This document shows, piece by piece, positions 11,801 to 25,100 of a stretch of DNA of 64,000 bases. The stretch lies in NCBI GenBank assembly GCA_013396755.1, contig VWZF01002534.1, positions 960,379 to 1,024,378 on the forward strand. The letters are read 5' to 3'. The notes under the pieces are model-generated. The model was not told where the DNA came from. It did not search any database and saw only the letters and a list, made by a program, of their open reading frames with translations. Numbering within the stretch: the first letter of the stretch is position 1; every line of letters begins with the position of its first letter. Source of the stretch: Sclerurus mexicanus. Its lineage: Eukaryota; Chordata; Aves; Passeriformes; Furnariidae. Both the position numbers and the translations under genes were made by a program.

Positions 11801-14800
11801 CAACAGCAAGGTCAGGCTGGCCCCCATCTCCAGGGCTGACTCATTTCTAGGAGAAGGTGCTTGCATTCATTTGGAAGGACAACAAGGCATGACTCAATGG
11901 ATCAAAGCAATTTATCACCACTCAAATCAGCACCTAATGTTAAATTCTGAACTCCTTTCTGCCAGTTCATTTACATATTAGAGCTTTACATGGCTACTAT
12001 TAGCTGAAACTAGACCCACTTGACAGGCAGAATGGTTAATTGTGATTGTGAAATTTCTGCAGTGGTTCTGGTAAACATTGTACACAATTATTTTTACAAC
12101 TAATTTGTTTGTTTGTAATGTATTTTTTTGGAAGGCCTAAAGAGATAGTGTTGGGATGATGTGGTGCACTTTTCCACCATTTTCTCTCCATCCACTCAGC
12201 TCTCTAAGCTTGACCACACTGTTAGGGAAAGGATTTTAACTAGTCCTCAAAAATTTATATGCTGCTATATAAGCATCTGCCTGCCTCTTTGAATGACAAA
12301 TAGGGATCACTCTGCAAAAAGAATTCTTTACAGCACTTCAGCTTAGCCCTTTTCTCCCGGTGCTTAGACAAACAGTTTTTGGTTTATGTAAATAGTTGGT
12401 GGATCAAATTTCCCCGGCAGCCACACCCAGCCAGCCTGAATCACCCAGGGAAACGTAAAGAGTCACCTTTTATGCCTTTCGTTTTTACCAAAGTACACAA
12501 GAGTTGCTACGTTACCCTTTGCCCACCAGCAAACAGATTTTTCATTCTGAAGGAATTTTCTTGTGTATCAACCCTCTGCATAACGCTCAGTAAAGTCTGA
12601 TCTGGTTAAGAGGAGCAGCAGCGGGTGTGAAACCGAAGCAAAATAAGTGCTCTAAGTGAGCCTTTGCTTCTGGACTTCCACACTGGTGCTGCTCTAGAGG
12701 AGTCAAGCTCCTACCGCCTGCTCTTCCTGCAGCCACCTTACTGCAGGACAGGACTAAGCCATCTACTCGCCTGGCCAAAGACAACAGTGGTTGAGAAAAA
12801 TCTGTATGAGCCCCAGGAGCTGGTCTACATGTGCTTGTCAGCTGGCCATAGTTGGGCTTGCTTTTCTGGAAAGGTCAATACAAGGCAAGGCCAACTAGAT
12901 CAACAGTAGTTACACCTCTCCAGGGGCCCCTCTCTCCTCATGGTGTGTCTGTCCCCATGCAAGGCTCCCAACACCAGATATTGGTACAGCACTGCCCCAC
13001 ACTCCTGGTGTTCGACCACAGCTGAGCATTATCTGCATCCCTCCCCCACGAGCCAAGAGATGTGTCCGTCCTTCTCCCTGTTTCAAGCTGCAAGGGAACT
13101 CTGTCCTGAGGCTGATGGCACTGCTGGAGTTCTAGTGGTGCAAGCCTTGGGAGGAGATGCAGGTCTGCTGATGCCCTCAAAAATTCAGAAGCCCTTTCTA
13201 AAGCAAGCCCTTGTTTTCAGGCTCAGAAACATCAGGGAGAAATGACTTTTAGATGTTTCTTCTAGCATTGTGATGTCTGAAAAAGCCTCAGTTCTAGTTC
13301 TAATAATCACTAATTATCCTCAGACTGTTGTACTACTACTTGTAGCTACCAGCTGTAGCTACCAGCAAGCAAACCCAGACTGAGACTAGCCAGGTGTCCC
13401 CCAAGATCACCACTCTCTGGCCGGGTTCATCCGGACTCCTGCCCAGCCATACCCCCAAATCCCACCTCCAGCCCAACCTCTGCTTTGCAGCTGCTGCAGG
13501 AATTCAAAAGGACTCAAAAACAAAGCACCGAGGTCTGAATTCTCTATGGAAACCTAAATGTAATCCCTGCTACGTCAACAGCTTACCTCAACTTCCCAGC
13601 TATCACACACAAAACACTTGAAAAGCCAAACCCCACTACGGTTTTCATTGATGAAACAGAGGGAAATTGGAGTCAGGAGAGTTATTCCTACTTATGGCCA
13701 TTAGAAACATGAAATGCTTTGTGAGGGTTTGATTTATTGCAGGAGAGCAATTTCATTGTTGAGCCAGCTCACTTCATGGCATAGTGTATAGACTGAAATC
13801 TTTTCTGTTTGTTTAAACTCTTTATAAAAATTCTTACGTAGTTTTAAATAGTTGTGGTTAAACAGTTGTAAATACATAGGCATTTCCAACTGTGTCACTA
13901 TCATTTCCATTGCTCTTCTAATGCTTTATGCACAATTCTAATTTTTTTATGTGAAATACAATTACATTGATTCAAGACTTCCCTGACTTTTTTCTGTTTC
14001 ATTACTTCTGTTGTTATATTACTCAGACTGATTTTGACCCTGTCACAGTGCTCCCGAGCAATGTGGAGTCCAAAGTGTGTTGTATGAATCAGAAATCACT
14101 GCAATGTGTGTTCTGGTCTTCATTGAAGGTGCAAGCCCCAGCTTTTTCTACATGGTTTCTAACAGATCTTGGCACTATTATTCTTTGAAACATTGGGATA
14201 AGCAGAGAACAAAGCTTCTAAGTACCATTAAGTTTAAAAAAAAAAAAAGAAAAAGGACATTTCTGGGTTGATTGTAACTACACAGCCATTGATGATCCAT
14301 GTCTGGATTCACCCAGACTTTGGTGTATGATTTGCAGCTTCCTGGGTAGCAGAAAACTGACCTCTGAGGATCTTTTCTTGCTGAAGGTTGAGAAATCATT
14401 AATTATGCAGGGGAAATGGCAAGAAAAAAAGAAGGGTGCACCAGGGGAAGAAAAAAACGCAACGAGAAGGCGGCATGTGATGGGCAGGGACCTGGGCAAG
14501 CACACACGGCTGCTGGTGTGGTGCTCACTGTGGGAGTTGGCACAGGCTGTGAATGAACTGATGTGATACATAAATCCCCAGCAAAAATGATTGCACACAC
14601 CCAGCTGAAAAATGTAAGTAAACAATCATTCCTGTCCTTTTTATATCTATCGCTTCAAGCTCAAGCATGCTTTAATCCTTCATTTTATTTGATATCGTTT
14701 AGCTTATCCAACATATATAAAAGGATACGTTCTCCTTCTTAGGCTGCCTTCAACTTTCTATGAAACAAGCTTTAAGGAGTAGGCCAATATTTATATAACA

Positions 14801-15659
14801 GACAATACCTAAAAGGGGGCTCCCCTGTCTAGAGAGGCAGAAGAAAATCCCATTTTAGGCCTTCAGTATAGAAAAAAACATGGAATGCTTGAGACTGGCT
14901 TCAGCCACGTATTTGATATTCCTTGCATGTGTCCCTCGTGTCTGAAAACTAAGGACTATATGCCAAAAGTCATTCACTTTTCAGATGTGACACGTCTAGA
15001 AACGCCCCCATCTTTGAACAGAAACAATCGGGAGTATTTCACTCTTGTAGAGCTTTCAAACAGTTGTAAGAAATACAGGGTTATAAAGTCCCCTATACAT
15101 CAAACAAGAATAGAGGGACTGACAGGGAACAGAAAAGTGGTGGAAAATAGGAAAAGTAGTTAAACAAACAAGCCTGGAGAACTGGGTTCTGTGCCTGACT
15201 CCACCTCGGGTGCTTTGTTTGGCCTTTGTCAAGTTACTTATCTTCTGTTTCCTTAATGTTTTTATGGAAACTCACAGCTAAACATTATGAGCTTGTAGAA
15301 ATCAGAAACCAGCACTGAGGGAAGCAAAAGCATCTTGGAGTTCCAGTTTAGAATAAAAAGAAGTGGAGATTAGAATGATGGGACTGGCAATGAATGAGGG
15401 AAGTCTCAGCTCTCGCTCCTAAGCATTTGACATTGCTCCTTTATCACAAAGTCATCGACAGAAGCCTGGATTGCTTTGCCTCTAAGGGCCTTATTTCATC
15501 TTCTCACCTGCTCTTCTCCCATGGGTAGGGCTTGTAGTCTCATGATCTTTTGTAATCACAATCTAAGTGTGACACACTGCTGAACTGGCACCTTCGCCTC
15601 TCTATCCACTTATCACCACGTTATCTCGACATGTCCCTAATTTTCTGCTTTTACTTCCT
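5866..15659. other. Intergenic desert
   Basis: Unique, mostly AT-rich sequence with scattered poly-A tracts (near 6190, 7300, 14240) and one 13-bp tandem duplication. The stretch at about 12020-12120 (GGTTAATTGTGATTGTG) has weak enhancer-like composition. No genes or recognisable repeats. Confidence 0.65.
13341..13366. repeat. Two-copy 13-bp tandem repeat
   Basis: TGTAGCTACCAGC occurs twice without a spacer and without a mismatch. Confidence 0.9.
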
Positions 15660-15830
15660 GCAGGCTGAGTTGGGAGAGTGGACTGCATGTGTTTGGAATT
15701 ATTATCCCTCTAGTTAGTCTCTGATTATTGTTATCCTGGGGAACGCTGTGTTGCATCCCGAGGTTTATCTCCGATTGTGATCTCTGTTAGCAATAGTGTT
15801 ATATATATTCAAATAAAACTTACATGTACA
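15660..15830. promoter_or_regulatory. Candidate enhancer: SOX/GATA-type motifs
   Basis: Compact stretch with TGATTATTGTTATCCTGGGG (SOX core ATTGTT overlapping a GATA core TTATC), GTTTATCTCCGATTGTGATC and retained CpGs (GGAACGCTG, TCCCGAGG). Not a known repeat. The function is inferred. Confidence 0.35.
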
Positions 15831-18800
15831 GCTCTAAGAGGCAGAGCAGCTGTTTCAAGTACTTTAAGACCTTTAAATAAATTCATGGTTCATAAATATT
15901 TTCATGCCCTAGAATGAATCCATAATATATCTGGTTTCTTTCATCATAGCAGTATTATTCAACTTGCTGAAATAGCCTCAGTTGCTGACTTTTTTCTCCC
16001 ATCTTATAAACTCAAAAATACTTGTATATACACAAACAAACAGTTGCCTGTGGAATGGAAGAAGACTTTAGACTTCAATCAGTCTACTTTTAGATGATCT
16101 AAAATCCCAATACAAGTGACATTTCAAAGATTTCCATTCTAACAAAAGAAGTTCTCGCTGAATTAGTGTTGCACACTCAGATGGAAAGCTCTGCTGCCTC
16201 CTGAGCAGATGAACTGCAGAAATAACTTTTAAGGTTAAATACTTCTGCAAAGGATCCAGTACACTGCTTGACTGAATTCCAGCAGGTATTACTCCAACTT
16301 CTCAACATCCATTTGACCAGTGCTCCTAATCCTGTGATGAGGCAGAACATCTATCTGTGCAGTGTTTGTGATGGGAGCATTGCATGGTCATTCAGAGGAA
16401 AAAGAAAGAAGCCCTAATCCATTTCAAAATGACACTTTCTAGAGAAAACTCACATGGTGCAGTCCCTTCTAGATCAGAGGACTGAGCACAGTGATCCCCG
16501 ATGCCCCTCGTATCCAACATACAGATCTGACAAAGCAGATACTCTTATTTCCAAGCGTTAACAGTGATTTGCAAACCTCCGTGTGCAGGGAGGCATCACA
16601 ATCCTTGTTTTATAGCTGGGGCCCTTTTTTCATGACTGCCTTGGTTCAAGCCCAGACCTCAAGGGCCTGGGTCCCTGTTTGCTTGGAGCACAGGGCAGCT
16701 CACCCACCTTTAAGAGCTCTCCCATACAGCTCCCTGTCCTTTGTACAGGTGAGATAAAGGTATTTTCGACACAAATTAATATATGGACAAGAGCTAAAAA
16801 GTCTATTCGGTGGGAAGGTCTATGATCCAATGTTTAAATTGACAAGGTCTAGGCACAGGAACCTCCTTGTGTTCGAGGAGGTTCATCTCATCAGCAGGGA
16901 AAGCAAACAATTTGCTACGAGAGCACTTTATGCTGTCTAACAATGTTTGTGTGTGTGCATGTATAAAAAAAAACACTTCATACTGCTGCTGAATGGCTTC
17001 TTTCTCCCTCCCTGTTTGGATTTACTCCAAAGCCAGGATTATAACTGCTCTTTGCTAAGCAACAAATATTAGCTATTGCTACTTCATCAAAACCCTGCAC
17101 CAGTGCATTTAACCAGTTTACCAGCCAGGAAGATGATATTTTCATATCTGCTAGCCTGGAGCTTCACTAAAATTAAGATCAACTGAGCAGAGATATAACA
17201 ATTATCAATTTTCATTCTTGAATAACAGCTTGAAATTGCCTTCAGGAGAAAGGAGGGTCCTTTGCTTTGGATTAAAAAAAAATAAAAATTTAGATATAAA
17301 ATTAACTACTCTTTCTTCCTCAGGCTAAACATGTGGTTAAGCTCACTAAAATTATTCAACAGCTTTACAGGTTGCATCCCTATTTGCTTTAGCTTTTAGG
17401 TTGATAAATGAGTAAGTGAAAAAGGGCTGTCAGGTATATTACAGTGAGTTACCGGCCCGCACTTTTACCTGTCCTATACTAAATGACTTCCTGCAGCCAG
17501 CTGAAACTGTTCCAAGACAGGGAAATTTGAAGTACCTCCGAAAAAATCCCTTCAAAACCACCAAGACCAGAGTCACCCACTGGATTTGGATCCAGAGTTC
17601 CACACACCACTGGTCCCAGTCAAAGATCCTCTGTGTCACAACAGTTTAATATCAATTGAGGAGACAATAGTTTTACCTAGATAACATTATAAAGATGCAA
17701 ATATTATAATATCCATTGCTGGATGCTTTTGTGATCACAGAAATTCAAAGATGTGATCACATGAAGTTACTGACAGAGGGGAACAAACTGTCTCCGAGTT
17801 TCTGGACTCTGTTTCTTTCCTGGCACAAATACCAGGAAGATGTGGTGGTTCCATCTCTCAGCAAACTTTCAGCTACACAACTTCCCAATTCCTCGAGCAA
17901 ACAGACCAGAGCTTTTATGTATTCTTTTTTAAGACAGCTCCCAAAGGCAAAGAAAATTAGCTATGTAAGCAGTCAAAATAGATTTCTGTGTCAAAATAGA
18001 AGAACAAACAAAATAGTGGAATTTCCCCCCTCTTCCTTCTACTATTTTTCTATTGAAAAAATGCCAGGTGATTTATTTATTTATTTGGATGCAAAACATT
18101 GGCAAAAACAACATTATTTGGGTTTGGTTGTTTCGGTTTTTTTAGAATTTACTTTTCCTTTTGAAGATTTTCCACTGAACATACTTGACATTGTTTTAAT
18201 GGATCCTACCAACCACAGTGAAGCAAAGCACATGCAAGCCAGTACTGAAGTAATGTCATCTCTGGATTGCTTAAAGCTGTACAAAGATTAAAGCAGCCCA
18301 GCTCTACCTTGCTCAATCTGCAAGATTGCAAACTCCTACTTTGAGGCACGTGTGGCACAGCATTGCATGGGACTGTGTATCCCAGGAAAAGGTCAAAGGC
18401 ACTGATATCCCGTTGAGCAACATTTTCTATGACTGAGACAAACGTAGCATCAGATCAAAAGGGAGTAGGTTGAGTAAAGGATCAGCTTGCTATCAATTTG
18501 AAGACACGAGAAAGACAAAGCAATTCCATCAAGGAAAATTAACCCACATAGATAAGAGGTAGATGGTGAAACTGTTTCAAGATATGTTGATAAATCTACA
18601 TCGTCAAAGCAGTAGATCGCCTATAAAATTAAATGTCTTAGTGAATTTGGACTGGTTTTTCCCCAGCCAAAACATTTCCACAATAAAAAAAAGTGCCATT
18701 TGTAATTTCCAGACCTAAACTTTTGCAGCTTTTTCTTTTTGTAACAGATTTTCTTTCTGAAGCTTTTTCATCTGAGTTTTAAAGAGTTGAAATTGAACCA

Positions 18801-21800
18801 GTATCATAAAGCATTTTAATTATGTCAAAACTGCTTTCAGGGGTTTTGTTTTTAACTAACAGCAATTTCTATTTTCCACTTCCCCCCTCTAACTAGGGGG
18901 GAAAAAACCAAATAAAAAGGCAAAATGAAAAACCAGAAATACCCACTAGTTTAATGGTCCTCCACAGCTTTCCCCACTGCAGCAGTGCACAGACACCGCA
19001 GGCAGGCATGAACTTTGCTGGTTTACCTTTGTGCCCATGGAAAAGAGCAACGTGCACCTGTAAAGAATCTAAAGGAAAACAGAAAGATTTCCCACAGGCT
19101 GGGGGGCTCCACACCATGAATCTGAGCCCCGAGCTTTCACCTTACTTGGCTAAAAGCTGAGAACACACATTTTGCAGGTCGGAGACGACTGAAAAGTAAA
19201 AATTCCATTTCTTTCTGATACAAAACTCTGGACAGCAACCCAAGGAGATGCCTTGATCTACAAACCTGTTTGCTTATCTTGGCAACTGCGCCACAGCCAG
19301 TGCTGGATGGCAGAGAGCAGTTTCCTTGCCCACAGTAAGCCAAATGCACTTCTTGCAGGTTGAGCTGCATGGGCGAGACTAATTCCACTGCATGAGAGCA
19401 GAAGAATGAGCAGCACCTTTGGGAAGGTTATTCCTAAGTGGAACTGTTAAGCTGCAATCCAGCAGGGCTTTCCTTCCCTGAGCACTTTATCAATGGTCCA
19501 GGCAGCAATTACAGCTGCTAACAGCTGCTCTGCTACCACTGAGAGCCACCGACCTGCCAGGCCCTGGGACACCACCCACAGCTCCTCCAGAGCTTCTCAC
19601 CTGCTCAGGAAAAGGGTCGTTTTCACAGCCACAAAGGTAAGTTGCAGCTAGTTAAAACAATAGTGTGCATGGCAAGGCATTGCTTAGGAATCTCTCTTTA
19701 AGGAAAAGGATGCCAACCCTTGCCTTCCCTACCCACTGGCAGTTTGCTAATATTTTGTGGTGGTGACATTAAAGAACTACCTGGACAAAGCACTAAGTCA
19801 TTATACCTGTTATGGTCTACCTGACACAACAACAAGAGGTTCAGATACTAAGTAATCCATGATTCCTTCATTTGCTGGGGCAAAGTTGGCTTATTCTGTA
19901 TAGTGAGATTAATGCCCCCCATCCCCACCTTTAGCAGGAATCAGTCAGCTGAAGATTTAGCTCCAGTGAACACTTTGACTGTGGGAGATCAGGGCATAAC
20001 AACTACAACACACTATACAGAGGAGAGCCTTTCCATAGGAGTAATTTTCCAGGAACTTTCAAACCTTTATTGTGTCCCCAAGTCTTCTGTGTCTGGAAAC
20101 ACAGACACGCTCAAGCTTTTGTAGGTTAATGTAAACAGCTGAGCAAAGCATTAGGATTCAGGCCCCTCTAGCTAACCTGCAAATGTAGAGGAAGTTCAGG
20201 ATTACCAGCACGTAAGTGTGGGGTTGGGGGAGCCAGTCCAACATTTGACTTTTCCCTTGGTTTGGATTTCCCTGCATATAGAAAGAGTGGGTGGATATGG
20301 CAAGACATACAGTACTTATATATCAGCTGATGTCACATCTGAATGCAATTCTAGATTTACTATTACAACTCTTCCTTCATCTAGGCAATAACTACCTGCC
20401 TGCTAAAAGGCATCAGATTCTTTTATTGTTAAAACGAAACCGGACCTGGTACCCCGGGGCAACTGATTTCAATCTCCAAGTTCATATGGTTTTTCTTGCT
20501 GACAAGACTGGCTTGAAGGAGAGCCAAAGTGCCAGCGGCACTTGCCCTTGCTAAGAACAACCTTGAAAGACGTTACGACGATTGTTAGAGCGCACACACA
20601 CAACTTTCTACAATAAATTGTGGATTATAACGACTTCTCCTAATAGTAAATGAGGGATTGACAAGAGGAGGATACTGTTCATGTCCTGTTGTGGAAGAGA
20701 CAAGAAATCTTGAGTTTGCACAAGTCAAAGCGTCTCCCAAGCATCACATTGCGCTGCCAGTGTCCCTCAAACACAGGTGGCACTGACTGATGATCTACAT
20801 GTGCAAATACCAGACTTTCACGTGGTCCAAGGGCTCTTACACAAAAGCAGCAGCAGCTTTGTGCATTTTGCTGCGTATGGGCCCTTGCCTGACCAGTTTA
20901 TTGAATATCAGACCTGATGCTTTAGGGATAGAAAGCAAAGAGCCACCAATTCTAAAGTGACTGAAAAGCCACTGCAAAGAATTTTAGGCCATTTCAGAGA
21001 AGTGATATTGCACTCTTGGTGTTCCACAGCTGTTTCACCACAATTCTGCTGCATTGCCGTGTGACACGCTATAATAACACAAACACCAAACTCTGCCATG
21101 GATTGGGCATCACTATAAATTTTCTAGACACCATACATGATCCTGGAGGAGCAGCTCACTCCACTCACCTCCTCTGTTTTCCCTGCATTCAGTGGAACTC
21201 TTATCTATGATTTGCTGCAGTTTTCATACAGAAACTTCATACCATGCTCACCATAAATCAGGTTTTTATTCAAGCTCTGGTTTCTCCACAAGGAGGACTA
21301 CACCCATTAAAAAACCCCCAATTTTTATTTTTTTAACCACTCAACTGATGCATTTGCAGCATTTCCTAGGCAGAGGTTCACTACGGTACATTTGCCTGTG
21401 ATAATTGGTTGCTCTGAATAGTTGCACCAAACAGTTCCAGTTTTTCTGGACCTGCTGCATTTTTCTACATTTTGCAAACACTTTAGGAAAAAAAAGGAAA
21501 GCAAAAAGTAAAGCAGCAACACTGCTGAAACCCTGAGGCTGTTGGGCAGCTCAAGGAGCCAAGGGCCCATAACACCTGTGTCTGTGTGATCACCCACCCT
21601 AAAATGCTTCACTCAGTGTCCCCTTCTGCTGAGGCCAGGGGCTCACAGACATGTGACTTCCTTGGCCCCCCCAAAGCAGTTACTACACTCGGCTGAAAGC
21701 AATCTCTGCCACACGCTCTGTGGCAGACAGGAATATGCCGTGGAAGCTTTCATACACATTTCCAGAGCTCAGTTTAAAAGCCTATCTATTGTTATTATTT

Positions 21801-22049
21801 TTTCCTTTAAAACAAGCTAAAGTTTTTGATGCTGAAGCTTGGATCTACAACAAGTATTAAATTTGCTATTTAGGAGATATAAGAGAAGTGACCAGATCAA
21901 AAAGCAGATCAGCCTTACCCACAGATTTACCATATCTGGAGAAAAATCTCAGATGTGATCATTCCACAGACAAAGCAAATGCACTGGAAAGTGTCCTCTG
22001 ATGCCTCCAGTTCAAACTCCCATGTTATTTTATAATTCAATCTGGTGAT
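15831..22049. other. Intergenic desert
   Basis: No gene recognised. It contains the longest open frame in the window (17716-18291, plus strand), which starts at TTG, is AT-biased and matches nothing I know. At about 20570-20650 a CpG-keeping stretch (TACGACGATTGTTAGAGCG) may be regulatory. Confidence 0.6.
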
Positions 22050-22135
22050 TACAGAATCTTAGAATACAATATTTTAAGTTGGAAGGGACCCACAATATCT
22101 ACAGTCTATTCCAGGCCAGCACATCCTTCTCTCTC
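22050..22135 (-). mobile_element. CR1 LINE fragment (3' terminus)
   Basis: Short degraded CR1 3' end in reverse orientation. It starts with the terminal repeat motif (ACAGAATCTTAGAATA) and continues with GTTGGAAGGGACCCACAA and a diverged segment ending near TCCAGGCCAGCACATCC. Confidence 0.85.
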
Positions 22136-25100
22136 TGACAGCCCTATTTCATAACAAATGAGTATTTCTCTGGAATATCTGCCCACAAGTCACTGCAAAC
22201 CAGGGGTTTATCCTCCTAACTCACCACAGAGTGTCTTCTCACCTTTCCCTATAAGAACCTGGGAGGTGGAAAGCACTGCTAAACAATATGAGATTCCTAG
22301 GAAAAGACAATTCCAGTTACCAGAGCATTTGGGATCTGCATGTATGCAAATAGTCTGTTAATAGATAGCAACAGATGGCTCTTAACTTAGCAACAGAACA
22401 AATATAGCGAGTTTTATTTGATCTGATCTGAGATGGTTGACAAAGCCATTTGTTTACAAGTGTATTTTTTAAATAAGATCATCTGCAGTGCCCAGAGCAT
22501 TGTCTGGGTGCTCTTTTATTACAGTTTGTAAAACTCCAAATGAAAACAGGAGGCAAGCCCATCATTCTTTGGAGCTCTGCCCGTGCAACAGTAGGGTTCT
22601 GGGCACATCAGTGAGCATTCAAAATAAAGCAGAAAGAATCAAAATAGCAAATTTTCACAGCTATGAATCTGCACTTGTGCTCAGCCCCACACAAAGATGA
22701 CACAGCTTGCACAAGTTTTTACTATTGCTATTGCTATAACTGAGGGTATTGTAACAAGCAGGCAACTACGAGGATGCGCTGGAGACTCGGAGTTTGGAGG
22801 AGCCTCACACTGTTACACCTTCTCAAGTACATCAAGGTCATATCAATTAAAGTCACAGTTTCATATGTGCGGGCAACTCTAATGGTCTTATGTATTTCTC
22901 TCACCAGAACAGGATCGTAAATTTTTACCAGACCATTTGTAAAGAGGCAGAAGAGCATCAGTGGATGTCAAAGCTGCTTTTTCACAGCAATACAAAGCCA
23001 TGTGGAATTTATTTACAGCTCTGACCTGTGAATTCCTCCAATCACTTGCTCTGTTCGAGTCATGCTGAAGCAGTGCTGGCCCCACATGCACAGTCACCCT
23101 TCCCACTCGCAGCTGTCACTGCCACACACTCAGACACTGCCCCAGGGCACGGGATAACTATTTTACTTTCAACAGAGGCAGTCAGAGCAGACACAGAGCA
23201 ACCTGTGTACCCCCCAATACAAATATGATAAACACAACACCCACAACAGTGGGTGGAGCAAGAGGATGGAGAACTCGTCTGGACTGCACCAGCATTTAGA
23301 TATTGGTATAAATGCTTCTCAGAAGATTAAAACAGAGATGAAATACAACCATAGCATAGGCAGACTTGGAAAAATAGTCTTCCTTTCCTACTGTGTGCAG
23401 CCTTTTAATCAAAGCACTACTAAGAGCACATCTGTGCAGGCAGCACAGGCACCCAAGGTGCAAACTCCAGAGCTGCAGCTCCCTTTGTGGAGGGGCCTCT
23501 GCATGCACTGAGCACACTTGTGCAAACACATGAAGGCACTGGAGGCGACACAGTCACAGCAGCCTCACACTGAGCAGTTCAGCTCTTGAGGATTCCTGGC
23601 ATCTCGGGCACGTTTGGCAGCACTGGTCTCCTCCCTCTGCCCCTGGCACTGGGGGTTTCTGAGCAGCCCAGCAAGGATCCCTCCCAGGCTCCGTGCAGGG
23701 CATTCCAAGCTCATCCAGAGCGTCCCTTCCCGCATCTGTGTGGGTAGGATAGGAGTGCACCTCTGACTGGTGCGTCTGGCTTGCTTTTAGTCTAATTTCA
23801 CATAGAAGCCATGCAGGGGAATACCTGGGATGCATGTGTGAGCTCCCCTTGCTGCCTCAACATCATTTGAATCTACTGCCCAAGTTAAACTAACTCAGAG
23901 AGGAGAACCAAGTGAAGTCTCACAATTTAAAAGGCACCAGGAATCAAAAGGAAAGGGTACACCTGATAAGTGTTCAGCCATAAGAGAGCATCAGCTACAC
24001 CTTTCACTTTCTCCAACACCAAAGCTTGTCAGCCTCTTACCCCTGGAGGAGCCAAGCTTTATTAGTGGCATGAAAATACCTGTTTTTTGAAAAAGAAATT
24101 AAAATTTCTATCTGGCCCTAGAATTGATTTACAGGAAAACACATTAAGATTGAAGCAGGAAAACTAAGCCTTCATGCCAGACTTTCTACAGCCTAAGACA
24201 AGCTAGTAAGAATATCTGTGCTTTTAAGACAGTGAAAATTTGATTAAAATTAAGAAGAGGGAATTCACGCCCCTTAAGCTAAAAGCAGTATGGAAGAGCA
24301 CAATCAGCAGCCACGCAACACTAATATGAACTCCTGCCCATTCCCCATGTCCTGACCTTAGTGCTGCAAACTCACTCCTGCTGTTCGCTGACTTTAAAGA
24401 AAGGCAAAACCACAGCTCTCCCACCTACTGCTCTCCTCTTACTCCAGTTCTGGGAAGTTTGTCCTGCAGAGTAGATGCCACAGAGCCATCTGGCTCCCCC
24501 ATTTCAGCCTCTCACTTTCCAGAGGCAACACTGAGCCCCCCGTGTGCAGCACCCCTCGTTCTGCTCCCCGGTGTCCTTGGCGCAGTGACATTGGCAGCTG
24601 CATTTCAGATGCCAGTGGGGACGGATGTCCTCTCCCAGCAAGACAAATTGGAAGTGGCATGCAGGGAATGATTGACACCACATGTAAGTTCTTATTCTGT
24701 CAAAGCTTTACAGTGTTGTTAGTTGTCAAACCCAACCACCCTGCCATTGCTTTGCCACAATCCTACATGATGCCCAAATGTCTACCAGGCTTTTCATCTG
24801 CTCACGACTCTCACAGATTACTTTCTCAGGGTTGTACATATACCTTCTGCATAGCCCACAGTCATGCAGGCTCATGAAAGTTCATTTGCTTTGTGGAGGA
24901 TGCTGCAAAAAAGTATTTTGAATTGTTAGACTTACAGGGGAGGAAGCTCTCTTAAATTTAAGGTCTTTGTAAATAAATAAAAAAAAATCCAGCGCAAAAC
25001 CTGCTCACGCACCACAAAACTCTGCATTTAATGGGCAGGACTAGGGGGAGGAAATAAACATTAAAAATCAGATTTTCAATTCTTGCTTTGCAGCATTCAG

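Noticed and set aside
14811..14824. CTAAAAGGGGGC, CTCF-like
   Set aside because: Only the G-run half matches; the CCASY part is absent.
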